Under the pieces are notes generated by a model that made no database searches, was not told where the DNA came from, and was given only the letters and a program-made list of their open reading frames with translations. A stretch of 64,000 nucleotides of DNA. Origin: Amoebidium appalachense (Eukaryota > Ichthyosporea). Below are positions 31,420 to 50,899 of this stretch, one piece after another; within the stretch, counting starts at the first letter, position 1; every line of letters begins with the position of its first letter. The position numbers and the translations under genes were made by a program. The DNA is taken from positions 1,550,001-1,614,000 of the forward strand of contig CAVNZM010000002.1 in NCBI GenBank assembly GCA_963693365.1, read 5' to 3'.

Positions 31420-32140
31420 TGAATCCGACCCAGGCTACAACAGGGAACGGTTTCAATCCTGACGTGCGCGTTGTGAGGGGCTGGGCCAGCTGGCCCGCTG
31501 GGCCCCGGTCTGCCGGTCGGACTGTCGGACTGTCTGTCTGAGTGAGTCTAAGTGGCGTGTTTACCACAACAAACCGTTGGGACACATTTTAGTGTTACCA
31601 ACACTTGACCAAGCCGTGGGCGCGTGGGCTAGCTGCCTCCAATTCAACAAACGTTTACCCTTGCTTGTTTCCCTGACGGAGCTGTAGTTACGGTAGCTAT
31701 AGGCGAGGAAAAGGCTGCTCGGATCCTGGACGTGCAGGCCTTAAAGCTGTCGTTGCAGTTCTATACTGTGTTTATACCCCCTCCCCCCCCCCCTCTTCCC
31801 CCCCTCCCCACCCCACCCCCACCCCAACCCACTCACCCACCCACCCACCCATCCCAGGCCCAGGAAAGAAAAAAAAAAAGAAAAAAAAAAAAAAGAAACT
31901 ATACCCTACCCTCAGGTAGTCGCCACCCCTTCCCATTGCTCCCAGCTTGATAGTTTCCCGGTGACTGTGAGTAAGTTCACCTTTAGATTGTTTTGCCGTC
32001 AATTTCAGACACGAAAGTATTCCAACACGTACACACACAAACACACACACGCACGCACGCACAAACACATACACATACACACACACACACGCGCGCGCAC
32101 GCACACACACACGCACGCACACACACACACGCACGCACAC

Positions 32141-32235
<95 letters not shown>

Positions 32236-32286
32236 CCGTCGCCCTTCTCAAGGATATCGTTCGGCCCCTGCCAGCAAGAACTGATA
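31420..32286 (+). CDS. Unresolved candidate gene, tentative exons only
   Basis: Three tentative pieces on the plus strand read like protein. First, an ATG at 31420 in an A-rich context runs to a possible GTGAGG donor near 31470. Second, a frame around 31665-31775 contains DGAVVTVAIGEEKAARILD. Third, 31917-31967 is bounded by AG and a strong GTGAGTAAG donor. A short segment at about 32249-32285 has consistent AG/GT borders as well. I recognise no family and could not confirm the joins. Some segments are also open on the minus strand, so it may not be a gene. Confidence 0.22.
32145..32233. repeat. (CA)n microsatellite
   Basis: About 89 bp of uninterrupted CA, preceded by a more irregular CA/CG-rich stretch from 32032. 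Confidence 0.95.
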
Positions 32287-33203
32287 CAGGTAGCTGAATA
32301 CGAACCTTGCCATGCCACTTTCACACACACAGATGTGTATGCACACAATGCCACACCGTGGCATGCTGCAAACCTTGGTGTGTAGGACCCACCTACTTCC
32401 AGAGAAATCCACACCCCTTTTAATCACACTCATATACACACACCACGCGGAATTCGAAAAAAATTAAGTAAGAACAACGGGACACACAAAACCAGTTGTG
32501 CATTAATGTTACAGGACGAAAACATTCACATGAATACGCTACAATAACAATAGAGCAGGTTTCTCGGCACTTTGGATCATTTGTTTTGATGAAAGAACGT
32601 TGCAACCCAGAACCCCCCACCACCACCACCACGCCCACACACACCACCAGCACATGCACACTAACACAACGAGCGCCTATTGGCATGGTTCAAACACACG
32701 GGGCCCACACACAAACTTCAGTTTTCGCACTTCTTTCAGTGCACTGCACTTTGGCATGAAGGGTTCCGGATGTGTTCCGGACTGCCGGGCACCATGATGA
32801 TCTTGAAACACATCTCGAGCAATCGGCTGGCACAATGCCAACCATGTTTAGTGTATGCACCTGCTTTCCCGTTGCCGTGTGCTTTCCCCCGAAAGTGTTG
32901 ATATGCTGGTGGTGAGCGTGGCTGAAAACCTTGTGTTGTAGAAATAAGAGTCTGAAAGCAAAGTGTGTGGGCAATTCTTGACCCCGGCCAGAGCAAACGT
33001 GCAGACCGGGGATTGAAGAGAGAGAATTGCAGACCAGAAATGCTGGAACCCTTGCTTGACAACAGGTGGGGAGCGAGAGTATATATTTATCCAGTGAAAA
33101 GGTGGGGGAAGGGAAGGGAAGGGGGAGGGGGGAGTAGGGTACACCCTGTGAAACTGGCGAAAGGAAATAAGATGGCCGTGGAGAGACTGTATGCACTGGG
33201 GCT

Positions 33204-33234
<31 letters not shown>

Positions 33235-33521
33235 GTTGGCTAGACAACCATGAGAACCCAGGCTTTACTGACAAACAAACGGCAAAGTACACCTGATGTT
33301 ATTCCAAGACTTGGTGCCCACCCACAAGCACAGCACGGGTGATATATAGTGTTGTTGTTCTTCCCTAATTACAAAAACATATATTTATCGTGAAAAAGCT
33401 CTTGACCCTGCAGATATGTCTACAATAGAAATGCGAAGCGCGTAGGCTCAAAAGAACCACCAAATTTTCACCACCTTCGTGAGTATCCTTCAACTGGTCG
33501 AACTGCACAACACGAACTACT

Positions 33522-33968
33522 TTACGAGAGTTCAGGCATTCTAAGCGCTTCCTTACGCTCGTTCTTAGAGTACTCGGCAAGCATCTTAAAAACGTCGTGG
33601 TTGTGTTTCTCCGGCACCTCTTTCTTGCCGGTCACCCAATAGAAGATGTCCCAGTCGTTCTCGTCGAGCAGTTTATCATACTGGTGCAGTTGCTCCAGTG
33701 TTAGCTTATCAAGGTAGGCGCCAGCAAACGTGCTCAGCAGCAAGCAGTTCTCAAGCATACCGCGCTTTCTGCTCTGGTAGACAAGACGCCTCCTCTTCTT
33801 TTCAATATCTTCGTTGGGGCGGGGGAGGGGTTGTGGTGATGGGAAGTTCACATCTTGAAAGAAGCGCCGGGGCGACACTGCGACGAGCGGTCGTGCCATG
33901 GCCGGCAGAAGAGTGCGGCCTGTTACTGCGCGCGCAGACTGCGCTAGCCTGAAAACGTGACCCGACAT
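33522..33968 (-). CDS. SDHAF2: Succinate dehydrogenase assembly factor 2, mitochondrial
   Basis: Sdh5/SDHAF2 helps attach FAD covalently to the flavoprotein subunit of complex II in the mitochondrial matrix. The gene is intronless and encodes 148 residues from the ATG at 33968; the frame reaches slightly further upstream only via TTG. The N-terminal 40-50 residues are rich in Arg, Ala and Ser without early acidic residues, consistent with a mitochondrial presequence. The family signature is clear: RRLVYQSRKRGMLENCLLLS, then the segment AGAYLDKLTLEQLHQYDKLL, and NDWDIFYWVTGKKEVPE. RGMLEN contains the conserved core needed for binding the flavoprotein. Its length fits the family. Confidence 0.95.
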   Translation of the reverse strand: MSGHVFRLAQSARAVTGRTLLPAMARPLVAVSPRRFFQDVNFPSPQPLPRPNEDIEKKRRRLVYQSRKRGMLENCLLLSTFAGAYLDKLTLEQLHQYDKLLDENDWDIFYWVTGKKEVPEKHNHDVFKMLAEYSKNERKEALRMPELS

Positions 33969-34937
33969 TTCTCCTTTCTGTGTGCTAAGCAACTACTGTG
34001 AGTCCTTGCCCACAACTATGAAACTAAACTTCGTTGCCTTTCCTTTCCTTGCACACCCGCGTGGCTTCAACTTCGGCTTCGGCTCGTCATGCATGCGTCA
34101 TTTGAGCTTTTGTGCATATTTTGCGCAACATTATCCAATCAGCTGCTTGAGTGAATGATCTTATACGCGGCGCTTGAACTGTGAGCCATCGGTTCGGGTC
34201 GAGTCTCCAACTCGGGTCAAGATCGGATTTTCAATCCTTGATGCTGATTGGACAACGGTTTTGATTGGGTTATCCGGCACCACCGGGTACCCTCTGCACG
34301 CACTTTCAAAAAATAAAAAGTAAACTGAAGAAATGAATTCGAAGTTGAAAAGGAAAAGAATAAGTGACGGGATAAGCATGGAAGGAGTAGGGTTCATGCA
34401 TACAACCAAAAGCACACCTAGCACTTAAGATAATATAGCTAGTTGTATAGTCTTAACGAGTTCTTCGTTTTGGCAACGCGCTCCGAGGCTCACGTGCATA
34501 AGCAAGATAAGCCCACGATTTTGGTAGCTAAGCGTGCAGGCCTTTTGTACCTCTGCTTTACCTTTCAGCAACCCACGTGCAAGCTGGTACAGTTCTAACC
34601 CAGGTTTAAGGTTAAGGGTTTAGGTAGACACGAAACTGCCTCAAAGATTTTAGGCTGCTGGATAGCTTTTCTCCCAGGGCTGACGATTAGATCCGAGCCC
34701 GATGATAGAAAGCCTCAAAATCCTCAAACGGTTTGAAGGTTTAGTATCAATATACACAGGTTTCTGCAATTAAGTTTTTACGCCCTACAAACATTTGGCA
34801 GAACGGGTGAATCCCCTTACAACCATGTGGAAGTCTCTCAAGGTAAGCACAGTGGCCTAATCCTCTTTTGCACTGTAGAACACGGTGCCACAGTGACTAC
34901 AAATACTTCCCTCTTCTCTGATTTTTTATGAAACTAG
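33969..34937. other. Intergenic region upstream of SDHAF2 and of the FYVE gene
   Basis: Low in microsatellites. The two genes diverge from here. CCAAT/ATTGG strings occur at about 34135 and 34245. An ATG at 34825 followed by five codons and a GTAAGC donor at 34843 looks like a first exon of the FYVE gene, but its phase does not fit the next exon. Confidence 0.5.
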
Positions 34938-41281
<6,344 letters not shown>

Positions 41282-41379
41282 GTAATTAGCCATTGTCTGG
41301 TGTTGCCTGTTTCTTTTTTCTTTTCTTTCTTTTCCTTCTCTCTTTCTTTCTTTTTTTTGTGTGTGTGTGTCTGTGTCGG

Positions 41380-41461
<82 letters not shown>

Positions 41462-41638
41462 GGGGGGGGGGAGATGAATATTCTGGTTCGCTTGAATCAA
41501 CAGCTTTCTGTACGAGTAATGGTTTGAGAGACTATATACTCACAAAACTGCCGGTGCTATCCCATTAATAATATCCAATAAATTGACCGTTTTTGTTGCC
41601 GTAGTTCAGATAGCATTCAAAATTCCATAAGGATGGAC

Positions 41639-41669
<31 letters not shown>

Positions 41670-43576
41670 GAGGGGGGGGGGGGGGGGGGGGTGGTTATCG
41701 TTGTGTAATAGCGATAGGCTTACATAGAATTGTACATAGTTATGTAGTGACCGACAGATAGTCAGCGTACTGCTTTTACCGGGGAGTGGCTGGGATAGCT
41801 TTCGCTTGTAGTAGGTTGGGTATGAGTGATGGCGGTGATGGACTTTGTGTGTTTGGCGACCGTGTGTGTGTACTACGGATATGTACTGGGAGTTACGTCA
41901 ATGAATTTAGTTGTGCGCCATCTCTACGCTAATTGTTGTAGTTAACAGAAGCTTGTATTGTTAAATTAAAGATTCACAGCAATGAGCTGTCGGCCTATGT
42001 TTCTTAGTGTTGGTATTGATAGTCGGAATCACGTTTTTATAAAACAATTAAAAAAGTAGGAATATTCCTGTGTGTAGTGCGGCCTTGTCTATTCCTACTG
42101 CTGTGAGAGTGTGGGGACATCTCCCTTCCGCGGAGTTTCTCGCTTGAGGAGTGGTTTCTTCGACATCTGGTGGCCCACTGCAACTTACGGTGACTTCTAC
42201 ACGCTATCTACGCTTCTACACTGAGATTTTGGCGGTGGGCTGCTTCAACTTCTTCAACTGCTTCTGCGCTGCGTGAGTGGAGGGGTAGCTACTGGGTCGT
42301 CGAGGAGCTTTCCTTGTGGCTGCCGTGTTTTCAGGAAGCTTCATTCAGCAGTATGGCAATGACTGGGTTTGCTTGTGTGCATTCTGTAGTTGTGTTTTCC
42401 TGTGTGTCCTGCCACAACTAGGCCACCTTATCAAAGAGCTAGAGACAGCTTCTGCGGGTTTTCTAGTGGACGGGCCCGTGGGGATTGTTTTCTCGCTCGG
42501 ATTTGGTCTGCATTGCTCTTTAAAGGGCTGACTTGCTTGCTGTGCCCCGGTAGGTTTTGTGGGGGGCCTGTTGGGGGGCAGCAGTAATGATGTCTTCTTG
42601 CGGAGTGGGGCCTGGTCATCATCGCTGCATACGACTAGTTGGAGCAAACTAGTTTCACGCATACACGTGCACTTGTACCTTGTCCGCTGGTGTCCTTTGG
42701 TCACTTATTGTTTTATTTTTTATTTCATCGCTGTGGCTCTTTCGAAGTGGGTTATTTTGGTGGTCATGTAGCCTGTGGCTGCACGTTGCCTTCATATCCA
42801 CGGGACCACTGATCAATAAATCCCAGTCAAGAGAAAAAAAACTATTCCTGGTTGTTCTTCTGATTACGTGGAAATTTTGATTGCGTGATCCTGTGTATCC
42901 AGATCTTGCCGAATCACGCAACATGAAGTCTCAAACGATAGTAAATTCCTACGAACAATACTTGTGCCTGTGTGCAACAATCTAAAAATGCCTGTGCTGG
43001 CCCATGCCGTGCTGGCCCACATGGATGTGTACATCTAGGAAAAACATGCCATGTGGGTCTCATGTGACTGACGTTTATACGGTGCGCACCGTCGGCGTCA
43101 CATCCGTGCCGGCCACGACGGGTGATGGCTGCGAGATCTCAAACTGCACTGCCGGGATGCCAACATTCATGATTCAGCCGTGCTACTAGTACTAGCTATG
43201 GTTGGTTGCTGCCTGATAGTATGAACATGCATGGGCAGTAGGCACACCTTTTGGTGTTTGGAACTGTGCACGACAGAGTGTACATGTGCCGGGGCAGGGA
43301 CCCGGTGGCGCGTGCCGCGACCCCGCGGCATTTTCACGTGTTTTCGATGCAATAAACAAACCATAAAAGGCAAATCCGCAATTCTTTTATGTGTCTTGAT
43401 TGGCTGTTGATGAGGTACTCGCCAGTGATTGTAAAGCTCAGAACGCGGCTCATTCGGACAAGACTTTTCGTCGCGTTCAACAGAAAAAGAGTTCACCTTC
43501 AGGTTCCAACGGTTCGCAACTAGTTGTGATATCGTGGCACACACTCTTTCTTTTTGAAGAGAGAATACTTAGGAAC
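41282..43576. other. Intergenic region, no supported gene
   Basis: Begins with CT and TG tracts and a T/G run (41641-41690), then about 1.8 kb of mixed sequence with few microsatellites. Open frames at 42316-42531 and 43004-43189 have no recognised domain or convincing splice borders. It may hold decayed mobile elements. Confidence 0.5.
41577..41582 (+). terminator. Possible poly(A) signal of the FYVE gene
   Basis: AATAAA about 300 bp after the stop, within CCAATAAATTGA, the same string as downstream of dyskerin. Confidence 0.45.
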
Positions 43577-44952
43577 ATGGCCGGCAAAGGACAGACAGAA
43601 TCCCCAGTAATGGGAACGCTCTCAGGTGAGGCTTCCTAACTTGTTTTTTGTTTTTTTTTTTTGGAGGGGGAGGGGGGGGAGAGGGGGGGGGGGGGGGGGG
43701 GGGGAAGGGAGGGGATGGCGGCAGTCAACGGGCTATATGCTTATGCAGACTCGCTGAGTGCCTGCAGGCATTATGTCGCAGCTGGGCGGCCTGGTGCTGA
43801 TGCGAGTACTAGTGTTTGTGTGTGTGCTGTTGGGTGGCTTTGTGCATGGGCTGCCCACACGTGTAAAACTTGAGTTGACTGGTGTGTCCCACTTGTGCCT
43901 GTGGGAACTCAGGCCTCTACACGTAACGTACGCTCGATGTGTCCTAACATTTTGCTTGCACACTTTCCGTTTTTGCAGCACGCAACCTACTCGGAGTTGA
44001 CAAGGGGTTGTGCGAGTACTAGTGTGTGTGTGTGTGCTGTTGGGTGGCTTTGGGCATGGGCTGCCCACACGTGTAAAACATGTGTTGACTGGTGCGTCCC
44101 ACTTGTGCCTGTGGGAACTCAGGCCTCTACACATAACGTACGCACGATGTGTCCTAACACTTTGCTTGCACAGTTTCCGTCCTTGCAGCACGCAACCTAC
44201 TCGGAGTTGACAAGGGGTTGAAGGAGCAACTTTACCTGGGAGCAGCGACCTCTGACCCCTACTGTATAATTCGTGTCGGGGACCAATCTGCACGCACACC
44301 CACTGTGCAGAAATGCCTTAACCCAACCTGGCATGGAACAGAAACCTTCAACCTCTTTAGGGACCAGGAAGTGCCTAACGTATTTGTGGAGGTGTGGGAC
44401 GAGAACGTTGGCTACCCAGATGCAAAGCTAGGAACAGTGGAGATTTGTCCCATCCAAGTGGTGGAAGGCGCCGAGCACTCCTTGGATGTTTGGAGAGTGA
44501 CAAGGGGAAATTCGGGAGAGGTGCGTGTGAGAATAGAGTACACTCAGTCCGGGCTTGTCACTCAAAAGGGAGATGTGGTCGAGTTCGAACCCTACGCCTT
44601 GGCTAGATATGGCGCTGTGCATCCTGCGCAAGGGACAAAGTGTGAGGTCAAGGATGTGTGTGGGGATGTCCTCCTTTTGCAATATCGGCCCAAGGAAAAT
44701 GGCCGATGGATCGCTCTTGTACCCATTCACAGAAACTATGTTTTTGTTGTGCACCGCCCGAGTTATGTCGGTGACGTTCTCAAGGTGATCAACTACGTGT
44801 GGGAGTGTGTGGCGGGCACCAGGATATATAAGTGGGCGGACACGACGTTTATGCAGCCGGTGTATGCCATTGTTAATGCAAACATGAGTGTCGTGAAAGT
44901 GGGTGTGGCAACATTCCAGTTTACGACACGCACACTGGGAGTTACTTCGTGA
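43577..44952 (+). CDS. C2-domain protein
   Basis: C2 domains bind phospholipid membranes, often with calcium. Exon 1 (43577-43625) encodes MAGKGQTESPVMGTLS. The main exon (44189-44952) starts ARNLLGVDKGLKE, continues with TSDPYCIIRVGD, LNPTWHGTETFNLF and VEVWDENVGYPDAKLG, and ends in a TGA. Joined directly they are in frame (270 residues), but the first beta strand of the C2 fold is then missing. A 54-bp exon at 43768-43821 would fit both phases and supply VLMRVLVFVS before RNLL, giving 288 residues; this is inference. Asp residues of the calcium-binding loops are partly kept (VDKG, SDPY, WDEN). The region after about residue 135 has no recognised domain. A 210-bp duplication crosses the splice sites. 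Confidence 0.82.
43801..44220 (+). repeat. Tandem duplication of 210 bp spanning intron and exon sequence
   Basis: Units 43801-44010 and 44011-44220 are about 94 percent identical. Each starts TGCGAGTACTAGTG and ends with a splice acceptor (TTGCAG) plus the first 32 bases of the main C2 exon (CACGCAACCTACTCGGAGTT and onward). The gene therefore has two competing 3' splice sites, at 43978/43979 and 44188/44189. Confidence 0.95.
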
Positions 44953-45522
44953 GTACATAGGAGCTCGGTTTTATACGAGATGATGTGTTTGACAGTGGAA
45001 AATCAGTATCCTAATTATTCTGTGGGCCTACATACCATGATCATAATGGGTTGAGTGCTTTGCCTCTTCATAAGTGAATACAGTAAAGATCTTCGGGGGG
45101 GATATAACCCATACCAAAACAGTAACCTATGACGTCTGTACCATGAATCATAGCCATTGCCGTACTAAGGCACAGATTACAGGATGCGGTTAGATATATA
45201 TATAGCTTACACGTCACTTGGTATGCACCGTTGATTAAAAACATAAGTCCTCTGCACATATGTTGTATCCCTTATGCATACGAGCACGTACAGTTATCCT
45301 CAATAAGTATCGTCTGGTAGGCAGAAAACCTCAGGAAAAAGGCTAAATATGGGTATACTTGAGCCAAGCAGACTGTCAGCAGCCTGAAAAATGCCAACTA
45401 TTTACTTACACGTGCCTGCACAGGATGCTTTCACCGTAATAGGTCTAAAAAAGGTCCTTGAACGAACAAGTAAATGTTGCGAGCGTGTCTGGAGGAGACC
45501 AAGATCTTTGAGGGTGTGCACA

Positions 45523-45586
<64 letters not shown>

Positions 45587-46984
45587 TGTGTGTGCGTGTG
45601 TCCTTGTGTTCGTTTGAGTGTTTATGTGTTCGTGTGTGTGTGTGTGCGCGCGCGGGCGCGGTATGGTATAGTCAAGGGTTGCCGGGGGAGGGGGGGGAAG
45701 GGGGGGGGGGGGAGGGGGGGAGGGGACGAGAGTAGGGGAAGGGGCGGAGGAGAGAGAGGGGAGGGGGAACTTCGGCCTATAGGCCCTATACGGTTGAAGA
45801 AAGGGTCGAAGGGGGGACCCGGGGGGAGGGGGGGAGGGGGGGGGGGGGCTGCCACCTACTGAGATGGCTCCTTATTTTTCTTACACATTCAGCGAACACT
45901 GGACTCTATCGAACCGTCGAGGCGCCGCGACAGAAAGCATGCACGCGGTCGCGAGAGTGTAGCGAACGTAAAGTTCATTGCAGCGCGTGCACACCGTCAG
46001 TACGTGTGAGGGGGGGGGGGGGGGGGGGGAATTCAGGTAGACGTGCCATTCAATTCATCGCTTGTTGTATTTTTATTGAAAAATAACCTGAAATCTTTTT
46101 TCTCTTTCATTCTTTCACATCCTTCACCACCCTCCGCTTCTTTCCACTCTTCTTTCCCTTTTTCTTCCGACCAGTGCCGTGACAATAGTAACGTCACCAG
46201 AGGGTGCATGACGACAGTGGCCCGGGGCCTGTTGCGTAACACGCCGGCCGGAGAATTTACACTAATCTTATGACGAGCTGCGATTGGCTACCCGAATTTT
46301 GTCCGTGCTCCCATCATTTCGTCTTTAATATGACTTTAAACACCGTATCCTACCATGAAGCGTATCCTAGCCAACCGTTACGTTTTAAGTGAGTAATGTT
46401 TTTCCATCGAGAAACAAGGGGCCGTCTGTTGCGTGATCGTTCCCCCACATGCGAGTCGCCCTGTTTCGTAACAGGCAGTTGGTTGGTTGTCAGTTTGTTT
46501 GCCCGTGCGCAATTCTGATGTTCTTTCAACTGTCCCTTTGGTTTCTTTCCTTTTCTTTGCAAAAATATTCCGGAATTACAGTTTTATGCTACGTGTTGCG
46601 GTCGCTTGTTTTTAAGGAATGTACATTAATGAATGCCAACTGGCTTAGCTTGGTAGCTAACGGAAAAGTTCGTTATTTGAACCACCAGGATATTTTGTTG
46701 TGGTTTGCTATGGAAAGGAGTTAAATCATAATACAAATTACCTTGGCGCGAAAAAGTCAAACTGTTGCAGTTTTAATCAGAATAGGTTGCTTTGGTTAAC
46801 ATATTTGAACGTTTGGAAAACTGCGCCAGCCACCCATTTTATCGGCTGCGACGGTACGACTCGTCTTCCCTTCTCCATTCAAGCCAGTCACCTGTCCTTT
46901 CTCTCCATCGATACGTTCTTGTCACGTCACCTTTTCTTCTCTTGTTATGTTTTCATAGTACTTATCGAGTCTGCAAGCTCAAAC
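44953..46984. other. Intergenic region, no supported gene
   Basis: AT-rich at 44953-45490, then a TG tract (45533-45585) and G-rich runs (45685-45848, 46009-46029). 46030-46984 is the upstream region of the bZIP-like gene. An in-frame extension upstream of its ATG exists, but the context favours 46985. Confidence 0.55.
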
Positions 46985-49376
46985 ATGGCCGACTCACAAT
47001 TGAAACGAAAGGGCAAGTCTACGGCCAAGAAAGACGCAAACGCCCTTGCCCAATCCCACCCACCCCCACCACCCCCGAAGAGAGAAACTCAGAGGCAGCT
47101 TGCCAAGCAAATGTCTTCTCCCCTGAGCGATGAACAAAGAGATAAAGTTAGGAAGCGTTTAGCAGAAACACAACGGAGGTTTCGCGACCGGCGTGCGGCT
47201 GCATGGAAGAGTTTAGCTATTGAATGTGAGACACTGAGACATGAGAATAATCGCTTGGCGCGCGAGATCGAAAACATTACGGGGAAATCGGTTTCTACGC
47301 ACTCCACAGGAGCTGCGGCAACGGAGATTCACAGCCCCTCTGCGTGCAGCAACTGTGAAAGCAACGACCCAAGGCGACTCATTCTTCCGGTCCACCCACA
47401 CTGCCGTCTGTATTGCTGTGGTTCTACTCGCCCCTTCTACCTGTGCATGGAATGTTACTGTGGTGTACACAGGCATAATCACTGTGCATTCTTCGTTTGC
47501 AGAACTAATCCAAACGCCGGTGCCAATAACTCAAATGCAACGGGGGACTCGGATGGAGGTGATGTTGTCAATGAATGCCCGGCGTGCAAAACGAGGGGAA
47601 GGATCAATTGTAGCGTCCCCAGGGAGTGTTTTTGCCCCCACTGTCCGTATTGTAGTTATGCACGCGCTGCGGACGAGGAGGCGAGGAAATCGAACACGAA
47701 CAACACGTTTCATGTTTGTAGAACCTGTCATACCAACTTGAATCTTGCGCGGCGGGGCACCAGGTATGCGGTGTTTGTTGTGGTGTAAAGCATATGCTGC
47801 CGTGTTTTTTTGCCATCTTTGGGAAGGTGGTTCTGTGTTGGTTTCTTAGATGTTAGTTTGTTTGCCAACGGATTCGTTGAAGATGCTGAAGTTAAGGTTT
47901 TTACTGGCCCTTTTCTGGGCACACGCACGTGCTCTTTTCATGTCTCCCCCCCCCTTCCCCCCTCTCCCTTTTTAGGACTAAGAAAGAGGGAGCGATAAGA
48001 CAGAGGGTAGAAAAAAAAGGCAACGAAGGCAAATATGAGAGTTTGTTGAATGTGTGAGTGCAACATCCACACCGAAAAAAATGATACACTTGTGTTTAGA
48101 CCGGAAAGCTAGGAAAGCCGGTCACTCCGAAACGGAAAACCAGTCACGCGTACACAGATCCCTCTTTTGGTGGGGGTTTTTTTTTTTTTTTTTTTTTTTT
48201 TTTTGTCATACCGTTTTTTCTAGGAATTAAGAAGCACTTTTTTTTTGGTCATTAATTCATTGAACTTCTTTCCCCTTCAGAGCCCGTTTAGAGCCGGGCC
48301 AGGAGCCGGGGATGCCACCACCGATCGACGCACGTCCGCCCGCCCAATATGTTCCCCAAGGCCCCGTCCCTGTGGGCATGCCCATGCCCATGCCTATCGG
48401 GGCAGCTGGGGAGGACCCAGCACTGAATCCAAAGGCCTTTGGCATAGAGGCGCTGTTGAGGGCAGACCGGTTGCTGAGCGCTGCAGGTGTCCCTAGGTGG
48501 GTATTTGGTGGGGGAGGGGGGGGAGAGGGGGGGGGGGGGGGGGGGGGTACACACACACACATGGTACACACGGTGCTCACATACACGCGTGCACACGCTC
48601 TCATACTCTTGCCCTTTCACACGCTCGCTCGCTCACGTTCACACTCGCACTCGCACTCAAACACATGCACATGACACACACACTCTTTCTCTTTCTCTCT
48701 CTCTCATACATTATGGTGCACACACACACACACATGCGGACACGTTTAACACCGGTTGTGTGCATGTGTTTGTGCATGCATATGTGTGTTTAATGTATGC
48801 TTCCATCGAATTCATACACCCCTTTAAATAAATAGCGACTTCATTGCACACTTTGCAAATGGATACTTGTGTATGCATTTATTTCAAGATGTAGATGAGT
48901 ATGCAATAATATGTGTAATATAGTACATGAAGAATGAAGGAGACAAGGAAGATATCAGGGGAGAAGGAAAAATCCATACATGGGGTGCGGGCACACACAC
49001 ACACACTAGTAGGCAGAGTTTGTGTGTACACAGTAAGACTGAAGGAGAATGCAATTACACAAGGTTGTTAGAGAACCCAGGGGATTGAATTCTCTCTCTC
49101 TTTTTTTTTTTTTTTTTTTTTTTTTTGGTGGTGGTGGTGGTGGTGGTTGTGATGGTGTGTGTGTGTGTTTGTGGTGGTGGGGGGGGGGGGGGGGGGGGGG
49201 GGGGGGGATAGTGGGACTCTGCCCCCTGGCCGTTTTACATCACGTTTCAGCATAGTTGAAATGCCCACTGTGACAAGTGGTTGGGTATGGAATCAGGACG
49301 GTGACGATGTGTGTTTCGGGCAACACCCCCCGTTTCAGATGCTCATGACTGTCCACTCATGCACATGCACACACAG

Positions 49377-49453
<77 letters not shown>

Positions 49454-49774
49454 CGGCTACCCGCACCCCAACTATTCGCCTGACTGGGCCGGACACCACT
49501 ACCCGCAGCACCCAGCACCCATGGAGGGCACGGCAGAAGTAATCCCCCCCCCCCCCCCCCTCCCCCCCCCCCCCTCCCCCCCCTCCCTCCCCCCCCCCCC
49601 CCCCCCCCCCCTTTCCCCCCCCTCCCATTCCCCCCTTGGTGAATGACGTGGGCCCCCCTGAGTATGATCTCCTCTTGTTTAGGCATACTCTTTGTGGTTA
49701 GCACTCTGCATTGAGTTGACCGTTGTGAATTGTACTTCGTAATCTATGGCACTTTCAACCCCTCCCCCCCTCCC

Positions 49775-49852
<78 letters not shown>

Positions 49853-49912
49853 CAGTTTTCTCAGTCTATGTTTTTTTTGGTTTTTTTTGGTTGTCGTATT
49901 GTATACTCTACA

Positions 49913-49996
<84 letters not shown>

Positions 49997-50459
49997 CCAC
50001 CCACCACCACCACCACCACTATCACTACCAACACGACAAAATAAGTCCATTGGATTTGTCCGTTGTCATCTTTCCTTGGTTGCTGGTGGGTCGGACCGGT
50101 TCATTTTTTGCCTTTTTCTGGAAAGCACTGTACATGTTGTCAAATGCTTACAACGTGAAAGAGGGAAGTTATAGTATTAGGGAGACGGTCTGAAAGAATC
50201 TCATCAGAGAGACTCGAAGATGGAAGCGGGAGAGAGCATGCAAGGGCCAGAAACGAGTTTTTGATGGTTTTGTTGTGAAGAGAATGGTGTTGTATCCAAA
50301 TACTTTAACTGATAATGTGGTGTGTCTGCAGAGCGCGACGGCCGATTCACCTGAACGGAAAGAGGGGTCAGACCATGAAAGTGCAAGCTCAAGAGGTAGG
50401 TGCTTTGTCTCTGTCGTTATATTGTTACGTGTGTGTGTGTATTGTTGCTATTTATATGT

Positions 50460-50503
<44 letters not shown>

Positions 50504-50627
50504 CTGCGGACCGATCACAATGCAGGCCGAAACAGCAATCACGTAACTGTGGCTGTGGCCCAAGTCACGGCGTTGTCCTTTTTTGTAACTTACCAAAATG
50601 GGACGGCAGTAAGCGGCAGGTGTGTGT

Positions 50628-50680
<53 letters not shown>

Positions 50681-50862
50681 CGCGCGCCTGCTTATGTTAT
50701 TAGTGTGGTTGTTCTTATTCTGAGCTTTGTAGCTTAGTAACCTTGACAGGCCTCTGCATACCCTCAGCATTTTGTGTCATAACCACTGTGGTTTCCCCCC
50801 CCCCCCCCCGTCCCCTCCCCCATATGTATGTTTGTAGATTCTGCATGGTGTTGTCCGTCGTG

Positions 50863-50899
<37 letters not shown>

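Larger units (their letters stand above)
29317..33521. other. Intergenic region between KCS and SDHAF2, with palindromic repeats
   Basis: 29317-30660 is AT-rich and has no clear gene. A family 2 repeat lies at 30662-30808 and inverted-repeat structures at 30911-31260. A weak candidate gene starts at 31420. (CA)n fills 32145-32233, and a TTTT/GGGG run lies at 33204-33235. Frames at 32496-32901 are open on both strands but I could not assign them. Confidence 0.55.

Noticed and set aside
34825-34842. Start exon of the FYVE gene encoding MWKSLK
   Set aside because: It has a good ATG and donor, but ends in phase 0 while exon 34938-35011 needs phase 1; joining them directly gives an early stop. 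Left open rather than forced.
43004-43189. 61-codon plus-strand frame with several Cys
   Set aside because: No domain, no splice support, and it starts in a region without promoter signs.
46700-46984. In-frame upstream extension of the bZIP-like gene to an ATG at 46700
   Set aside because: The extra 95 residues have no charged or conserved pattern, and the ATG at 46985 has the better context. It is probably 5' untranslated sequence.
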